From positions 1,270,330 through 1,334,329 of the forward strand of contig KV748203.1 of assembly GCA_001692895.1 (NCBI GenBank): 64,000 nucleotides of DNA. The letters run 5' to 3'. The stretch's first letter is position 1, and every line of letters starts with the position of its first letter. A program made the translations under genes and the position numbers. Source of the stretch: Cenococcum geophilum 1.58 (lineage: Eukaryota; Ascomycota; Dothideomycetes; Gloniales; Gloniaceae). The notes under the pieces are model-generated. The model saw only the letters and a program-made list of their open reading frames with translations. It was not told the DNA's origin and did no database searches. Of this stretch, positions 57,501 through 64,000 are shown piece after piece.

Positions 57501-60300
57501 CCTTAGACCCTTAAAGGAATTTAAGGACAATACCTAAATTTATAAGTTAAATAGTAAGATTAACAGTTTAAAGCGCTAGTAGATAGTGGAGTAATAAGGA
57601 ACCATATTTTACTAGTAGTAGTTAAAAGGATAGGGCTACTATATAGATAGAAAGAGCACCTATATCTACTAATAATAATTTTAGGAGATCTAATAGCCTA
57701 TAGAGGAGGCATTATTAATCTTAAAATAGGACCTATTTAGATAACCATTAAAAGAAAATAAGTCAAAATATCTTTTAATATATTACCATTGGGGAATAAT
57801 AAGGCAGTGTTAGGAATGCCTTAGTTATAGGAATATAATCTAAAGATCGATTAGGTTATAGGTTAGGTTAATATTAGGGATACTTAACACCGTAAGATAT
57901 AATAATAGGCTAAGATAGTATAATACTAGTTAGGAGCAACCTATAAAGAAATAAATAAAGGGCTAAGCTATGTACTAAAGAGATACTATAAGTACGGCAA
58001 GAAACTATAGTTACCTAAAAGTAAGAAGCTGTTAGAGTATATAGTATAGGACTATAAGATAGAATTGGAACTAGAAATAAGTCTAAGGTTTTTTCTAATC
58101 TATAAGCTTACTAAGGAAGAAGGAAGAGCACTAAAAGAGTTTATCCAGGAGAACTTATAAAAGGGATATATTAGACTATTATAATTATTAATAGGTTACC
58201 TAGTACTATTTATACTAAAGAAAAATAGGAAACTTAGACTATGTATTAACTATATATAGTTAAATAGCATTACTAGAAAGGATAGGTATCCTTTACCCTT
58301 AATTAGCAAAATCTAAGATAGGATTAGTAATGCGCAAATCTTTATAAAGATAGATCTAAGATAGGCGTACTATTAGATTAGAATTAAGGAAGGTAATAAA
58401 TAGAAGGCAGCTTTTAGGTTAAAGGAAGGACTATATAAGCTATTAGTAATGCAATTTGGGCTTATAAACGTACTAATAACGTTTTAGAAACGTATTAATA
58501 ATGTATTAAAAAAATATTTGGATAAATTTATTATAGTATACTTTAATATTATTATTATCTACTTAATAAGTAAGGAAGAACACGGAGAACATATTAAATG
58601 GGTCTTAAAGAGACTATAGAAAGAATAGATGCTAGTAGCAATTAAGAAATATAAGTTCTTTATTAGGAAGATAGATTTTGTTAAATTTATTATTAAACTA
58701 AGCCAACTTAGTATAGATCTAAAAAAGATTAAGGCTATAGTAAATTGGTAAGAACTAGAGAATATTATATAGTTAAGGTTGTTTTTAGGGTTTTATAATT
58801 ACTGCAGAAGGTTTATAGCTTAATAGTTAAAGGATATTAAGCTATTTATAAGGTTAATAAAGAAAGAAGAACCTTAGGTATAGGGAGAAGAATAAAGGAA
58901 ACTATTTAAGGAGGTTAAGGAGTTGTTTACTTAAGACCTAATTTTTAAAATCTACTAACTAAAACTAGAGATAGTGGTTAAAATAGATATATTAGACTTT
59001 GTACTAGAAGCGTACTTTCTATAGATATAAAGATAAATAGCACCTAGTAGCATACTATAGTTAAAAGATAACACTACTGGAACTAAACTATAACATCTAT
59101 AATAAGGAGCTGTTAGGTATAGTTATAGTACTTTAGGAATAAAGAGCATTCTTATAAGGTATAGAGAAACTATTTATAGTTAAAACGGATTATAAGAACC
59201 TAATGGGGTTTCTAATAATAAAAGAACTTAATTAAAGGTAGATTAGATAGGTAGAGATACTTATAAAATACTATTTTAAGATTTAGTATACTAAGGGTAT
59301 AGATAACACACAAGTAGACGCTCTAAGTAGAAAGGCTAAACTATAAAATAACAAAAAGCTATTAGGGGCTTTACTGCGAAGAGATACAGATAGATTAATT
59401 AGATATAATTATCTAAAGATTATAGCAATAAAGGAAACTAGTTAGACCTATAAATTACCTAAGAGTAACTAGTTATAAAAGATCTAAAAAGTATAGGTAA
59501 AGGATCTAAACTTAGAGTAGTATAAAAATTAAGAAGTAATATATATATCTAGGAGTATCGCAAAGGAGTTTATTAAGTTATTTTATAAGGGACTAATATA
59601 AGGATATAATGGAGCTACGGGCTTAGTGTTAAGACTTTAAGAGGAGTATATTATTAATAAAATTTAGGGACTAGTAAGATAAGTTATAAAGGAATATCTA
59701 GATTGCTAAAGAAATAAACTAATAAGGCATAAGCTATACGGAGGGCTATAACCTATTAAAATACTAAAGAGACTATAGGAGGTTATATCATAGGACTTTA
59801 TTATAAAGTTACTAAAGTTAAGAGATCCTATTACTAAATAGGACTATAATACGATTCTAGTAATAGTAGATAAGCTAATAAAGTGGGTATACTTTATAGC
59901 ATGCATAGAAGAAATCTTAGCGGAAGATATCGCTAGAATCTATATTAAGGAAGTATTTATAAGATATAAAGTACTAAGTAAAATTATATTAGATAGAGAC
60001 CTAAGATTTATAATAGTATTTTAGGAGGTATTCTTAGCGGAATAAGGAGTTTAAGTAGTAACTTCTACCGCATATTATCCGCAGACAGACGGTTAAACAG
60101 AGAGATTAAATTAGATACTAGAGCAGTATCTAAAATATTATATTAATTATATATAGAATAATTAGGTATTATTATTACCAGTTATATAGTTTATATATAA
60201 TATAATACCTTAAGAAGGAATAGGAACATTACTATTTAAGGTAAATTATGGATATAAGCCAAGAATATTATTATCGCCATATTAAGTAAAGAAGACGAGT
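57500..60300 (+). pseudogene. pol: Chromovirus pol: protease, reverse transcriptase, RNase H, integrase
   Basis: Protease active site ALVDSGVIRNH at 57573-57605. Reverse transcriptase motifs: RLCINYI near 58236, FIKIDLR-stop-AYY near 58340-58375, LVMQFGLINV at 58440-58475, and YFNIIIIY near 58536-58566, where the YxDD aspartates have been lost. RNase H begins near 58980 with KIDILDFVLEAYF, a decayed TDAS block. The integrase zinc region lies at about 59600-59720, with the core at 59780-60120: D-containing segments ILVIVDKLIKWVYF and ILDRDLRFI, then TSTAYYPQTDG at 60061 onward. A net shift of phase occurs between 59020 and 59314. All enzymes are destroyed by stops. Confidence 0.9.
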
Positions 60301-60659
60301 AGTATAGCTAAGTAAAAAATAGAGATACTAATAAATCTTTATATAGACCTTATGGAAATAGTAAAGGTAGTATAATAAAGAATGAAAAGGTATTATAACG
60401 CTAAGAGATCTAAGGGACCAGATCTTAAGGAGGGAGATAAAGTATAGCTACTGTATAAAAATTTTAAGAGTTAATAACTAAGTAAGAAGTTAGACTACGT
60501 TAGACTAGGACCTTTTAAAATTAAGAAAAGAATTTTATTAGTTACGTTTAAGTTAAACCTACTAGCTAGAATAAAGATCTACCCTATATAGCATATCGCG
60601 ATGCTAGAGCTAGAGTATAGAAATATTAAGCTACTAGTTTATAAAGCAGATACGTATAA

Positions 60660-60830
60660 AGGATAAAAAGAGGACAAATAGTAAGTTTTAAAGATTGTTA
60701 GTTATAAGGACGTTAATAACAAAATATAGTATAAAGTAAAGTGGATAGGCTATAATAAGATTACCTAGGAGCTACTAGAGAATCTAAAGAACGCTATAGG
60801 AAAGGTACAGGAGTATTAAAAGAGAAAAGG
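60660..60830 (+). pseudogene. Chromovirus C-terminal chromodomain
   Basis: Frame reading VLKIVSYKDVNNKI followed by YKVKWIGYNKIT-stop-ELLENLKNA (60730-60800). This is the YLVKWKGY...TWEP signature of chromodomains, with the aromatic Trp of TWE lost to a stop. In the same phase as the integrase TDG block. In chromoviruses this domain reads methylated histone H3 to steer integration into heterochromatin, which suits the repeat-rich setting. Confidence 0.85.
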
Positions 60831-61524
60831 TTAGGCAGTATTAATAAAGAAGAATCGCTAAAGAATAAGCCACCTAAAGGGGATATAGGAGGAACGATTG
60901 CTAAACTACTTAGAGTTATTTCCTTCTCTATTAGAAGAAAATCCGTTCTTTTATTACTAAGTTCCTATAAACCTTATTTTATAAGTTTTTACTTTTTAGA
61001 ACGAACCTTCTTACAAACTTTCTTAAGATGAAGTAGATAGGTAGACGCCGTAATATAAGTATCTAGGGCCTTATATTCTGTATCCTAAGAATACTTAAGC
61101 TTTATAAGGGCCTACGCTAGGTTACTATTAAGCTTTATAGTAATAAGTTAAACCTAAAACCCTAGTAGCAATTAGTAAGGGAACTTAAAGACTATTTAGA
61201 GTAATAAGACGCGTATATTTAGCGTTAGAAGTAGAATAAACGTTATAGGACGATTAAACGTTTGCTTTAGTATACTCTAAATAAAAGAAGGGTTATTAAG
61301 ATAAAGGACTTACTAACATAATATAAACTAACCCCTTTTTTAAATAACGAGAACATGGGGATAGCATTATTTTATTAAGTAATAATATTACAGCAATAGT
61401 GCGGGCATGACGTTACGCGTATAAAGAAGAAAAGACTTTAGGTATAATAAGTAACGATATTAACCAAATTAATTAGACGGATATTATACCTTTAGTAAAC
61501 AACCTAAAGATACTAGGTATCTTT

Positions 61525-61553
61525 AAGGAAAAAGATGGAGAGGAGGGAGATAA
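61525..61553 (+). promoter_or_regulatory. Polypurine tract for plus-strand priming
   Basis: The purine run AAGGAAAAAGATGGAGAGG continues as AGGGAGATAA immediately 5' of the 3' LTR start at 61554, the usual place for the plus-strand primer. Confidence 0.75.
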
Positions 61554-61972
61554 TATTACGGACGCTTTAAGTACAATATTATGACTACTTAGAGAGGAGT
61601 TAGAAGAAGCTAGTTAGTTAATATAAGTATAGTCTAAAATAGAACCCGTGAAACTATATAACGAGGAATAGTAGCTAAGGTTATATAACGTGCTATATAG
61701 TAAATATAAGGAATAAAGGGAACTTATATATAATATGTACTATACGTATATTACGTATAAGGAGGATTTTATAGAAGTACAGTTGTGTATTTAAGGACCC
61801 TTAGTCCCTACCTAAATAGTTTCTTCCTTATAGTAATTCTTAAAATATAATTAGAGTTAATCTATGAGGCAACCACTCTACTAGTTATTATTACGTTATT
61901 AACTTATCTATTCCTATATACCTAGCCCATTAATAGGACCTACTGTAGTTTAAGCTATAAGGTTCTGTTATA
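61554..61972 (+). repeat. Chromovirus 3' LTR
   Basis: 419 bp. Begins TATTACGGACGC (RIP-changed TGTTACGG) and ends CTGTTATA. Followed by the second ACTAA target copy at 61973-61977. It carries more C-to-T and G-to-A changes than the 5' LTR. Confidence 0.93.
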
Positions 61973-61977
61973 ACTAA

Positions 61978-63180
61978 GATATAAAATATGGTAACGATTA
62001 ATCTGAAGTTAGACTAGTTAGAACGAATTAAGCTAGATAGCACTGCTCTTAAACGACTTAAAAATGACCTTAGCAGCTTATACTACTAGTAGTACGGCAT
62101 ATTCTTGTTCCTTGTTGGTAAATATATGGAATGGCATTAACTAGGCTAATATTATAACCTATAAGACTATAATGCCTAGCCTTTGCATTTTTACGCTCTA
62201 TCTACCTCTGCTCCCTCTACCTCTATCTATATATATCTTCGCAGTGTTTAATTATATACTAGAATATTAATAAGCTTAGATTTAGGCTAGGGGTTTCTAG
62301 ACATTAGGGGTGGGACCCTTTTTCATCATTGTTAATCTATAAGCTAAGCCTAAAACCTCCTAGGAGATATCCCTAAACCTAGATTCTTAAACATAACATA
62401 TTAACTAAATAGCGTTCTCCTACTTAACGCCCTTACACGCCCTATAAGGAGCTATATTTAGCATACGTAGATTAAATAGGGGTCTTAGCAAAACACTAGC
62501 TTGCTTTTAATATACACTACGTTTAAAAAGGGAAAGGGTTAGCTAGCTTAGCCTATATATAATAAGGAGCTCCTCGCCCTAGGATTTACTCTATTAGATT
62601 TATAAATATAAGATTAAACATAAAATACAAACTACTCTTCCCTTTTAACCCTTAGGGCCTCCTGGCCTCCTAGCCTTTATACAATATCTTTAAAATCCTC
62701 TCCGATAGCTAAGGACCGCGTGTTTTTAGGCAGCCTATAAGTTTTAAGGGATCCTATTAGTCCGGTATAGTAGATAAAAGTTATGCCTATTAGCTAGTAC
62801 GGCACCGCTTATAAGTGTCCGATAATTAAGTGTTTTATATATTAGGTATAACTAACTAGAACTTTTTAGTACTTACGTTTACTATATTTAGACGCTGCGA
62901 GTTTCTATACTAGAAGGGTTTAAGAATTTAGAGATTTGTGATTCCGTTCTATATAACGATTTCTTTTTAAAGGATACGGAAAAGAGAATTCTTCCGTTAT
63001 ACGCTTAGGACGTATTTATAAAGAAGCGTATATAAAAGGGGAGGTTGGGGCACGTTATAACAGTCATTAAATCCACCTTACTTTTTACCCTTATATTCGA
63101 GGGTTAACCCTGCGTTGATTTACCTGTATCCCTATACTGCTCCCCTAAGGTATGTTGACTTAAACTCGGTATAAGAGCTA
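61978..63180. other. RIP-type spacer, nothing supported
   Basis: No coding motif found on either strand and no repeat shared with the rest of the window. Confidence 0.4.
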
Positions 63181-63181
63181 T

Positions 63182-63590
63182 CTCTTACCACTATTTTAGG
63201 GTATGCGTGCTATAATTATCGATGCCTTAAAGTTGTATAAGGGAGCTATAAATACGATTAAGGCCGTAGAACAAAATTGCTACTGTCTTAAAGGTAAAAA
63301 TAGTGCGATTTCACTAGTAAGCTACTGTTACCTACACGGCATAACGGCCAATCTAATCACTTAGGGTGGTTTTATGTCTCCTACGCCTGCTCTAACTCCT
63401 ATTCCTTTTCAAAAGAAGTTGTATTAGGGGTCGGTCCCTACCATAGAAGAAGATAGAGAGCTGGCCTTAAAGGAAGATAGGGAGTTAGAGGAAGATAGGG
63501 AGCTAGTTTTAAAGGAGGATATAGAGTTATAAGAAGATAAGAAGATGATCTAAAAAGCAAATATATTTTACGTTCTTCTAACTTAATTAA
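63182..63590 (+). pseudogene. Small acidic-repeat protein relic
   Basis: One plus-strand phase with very few stops: MRAIIIDALKLYKGAINTIK opens at 63203, followed by VEQNCYCLKGKNSAISLVSY, then MSPTPALTPIPFQKKL at 63374 and an acidic repeat of the type EEDRELALKEDREL (about 63445-63545). It ends near 63590 at a TAA after ANIFYVLLT. The repeat comes from a roughly 24-bp DNA unit. It could be the 3' end of a larger gene whose start lies before 63182. Not recognised. Confidence 0.5.
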
Positions 63591-63634
63591 TTACTCGCTA
63601 ATATTAATTTATTTCTAATTGTATAATTATAGCA

Positions 63635-63745
63635 CCTATTGTACCAAACGCGTGCTTACGCGTTCGGTACACCAGGTACGCGTTTACGCGTTTAGTGCAC
63701 TAACCACTCGCTTACGCGTCTGGTGCACTTATAAAGCACTAACTA
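63635..63745. repeat. ACGCGT-rich palindromic repeat
   Basis: ACGCGT or CGCGT boxes at 63648, 63658, 63677, 63687 and 63714, alternating with GGTACACC, GTGCACT and GGTGCACTT palindromes; three imperfect inverted units of about 30 bp. A run of nine or ten G residues follows at 63751-63760. It marks the change from RIP-type to CpA-rich sequence. Confidence 0.7.
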
Positions 63746-63759
63746 ATTAGGGGGGGGGT

Positions 63760-64000
63760 GCATCAGTATATAGACCACGTAGTCTGCTTTATACAATCGA
63801 CAGTTACCATCCAAACAAGCATATAATACTACATGTATTTCGTGCCTGTGGATACGACTCACTTATACTATTAAGTTAGTACGAATACTAATTAGTAAGC
63901 GCGCATAGATCAGCAATTACTTAACACCTCCCCCCGAGCGATACATACGACAGCGACCACCCGTTTAGACTCCTAGTACGACCTACTAAAAGGTTAGAAG
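63760..64000. other. Non-RIP flank
   Basis: Here CpA and TpG are frequent (for example CAATCGACAGTTACCATCC at about 63796) and TpA is not in excess, unlike the preceding 63 kb. It probably belongs to sequence outside the RIP target, or to ordinary chromosomal DNA. No gene is visible in 240 bp. Confidence 0.55.

Larger units (their letters stand above)
54000..61972 (+). mobile_element. Complete Ty3/Gypsy chromovirus, RIP-inactivated
   Basis: The element is 7973 bp, with two 419-bp LTRs (54000-54418, 61554-61972) and a perfect 5-bp target duplication ACTAA (53995-53999 and 61973-61977). Domain order on the plus strand is gag, CCHC knuckle, protease, reverse transcriptase, RNase H, integrase, chromodomain; a polypurine tract precedes the 3' LTR. 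Integrase after RNase H marks Ty3/Gypsy, and the C-terminal chromodomain marks a chromovirus, a lineage that targets heterochromatin. The 3' LTR start TG has become TA. The reverse transcriptase and the integrase-chromodomain are in different phases, so an indel lies between 59020 and 59314. The LTR pair differs mainly by transitions. Confidence 0.95.

Noticed and set aside
63635..63760. Telomere or subtelomeric end
   Set aside because: No TTAGGG-type repeats; the block is palindromic and followed by ordinary sequence.
1..64000. Starship captain (DUF3435 tyrosine recombinase)
   Set aside because: I looked for its conserved C-terminal blocks on both strands in the unassigned relics and found none I could defend; the Starship idea is kept only as inference.

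Overview
The window looks like a stretch of filamentous-ascomycete (Pezizomycotina) genome that has been inactivated by repeat-induced point mutation (RIP). CpA and TpG are scarce, TpA is abundant, and almost every recognisable reading frame is cut by stops at former Gln or Trp codons (CAA, CAG, TGG to TAA, TAG). No frame longer than 140 codons survives, and that one is a simple repeat. I see no rRNA, tRNA or CRISPR array and no intact gene. Protein families can still be read through the stops, and that is how most calls here were made. Boundaries of decayed genes are approximate.

Layout. 1-2.69 kb has no supported gene. 2.69-11.83 kb holds a minus-strand DUF3723-family gene, split near its N-terminus by a complete Copia LTR retrotransposon (5349-11481, minus strand, 5-bp target duplication TAACC). 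11.9-12.7 kb is a 102-bp tandem repeat. 14.2-16.7 kb (minus) is a gene with Pro/Gln-rich repeats, two RING-like modules and a proline-rich segment. 17.2-20.0 kb (plus) is a long unassigned gene. 20.1-23.0 kb is a cluster of five different tandem arrays; part of it is a dispersed repeat that recurs at 45 kb. 23.0-24.2 kb (minus) and 25.6-26.4 kb (plus) are coiled-coil genes. 27.5-31.6 kb holds unassigned plus-strand relics. 34.4-39.15 kb (plus) is a very large patatin-like phospholipase gene. 39.7-44.4 kb holds smaller relics. 44.65-46.05 kb is a terminal-inverted-repeat element with subterminal repeats. 46.5-53.5 kb holds more unassigned relics and a 57-bp palindrome. 54.0-61.97 kb is a complete Ty3/Gypsy chromovirus (plus strand, 419-bp LTRs, target duplication ACTAA). 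63.2-63.6 kb is a small acidic-repeat relic, after which RIP-type sequence gives way at about 63.75 kb to sequence rich in CpA.

Reading it as a whole. DUF3723 and patatin-like phospholipase genes are two of the accessory families reported as recurrent cargo of Starship giant transposons. Finding both, together with several unassigned large genes and nested retrotransposons in one RIP-decayed block, suggests a dead Starship-like element or a similar accessory region. I could not find the diagnostic DUF3435 tyrosine recombinase, so this is inference. Likely order of events: the accessory genes were present; Copia entered DUF3723 and the chromovirus entered near 54 kb; RIP struck the block; the weakly mutated TIR element and the palindrome may be younger or may have escaped.
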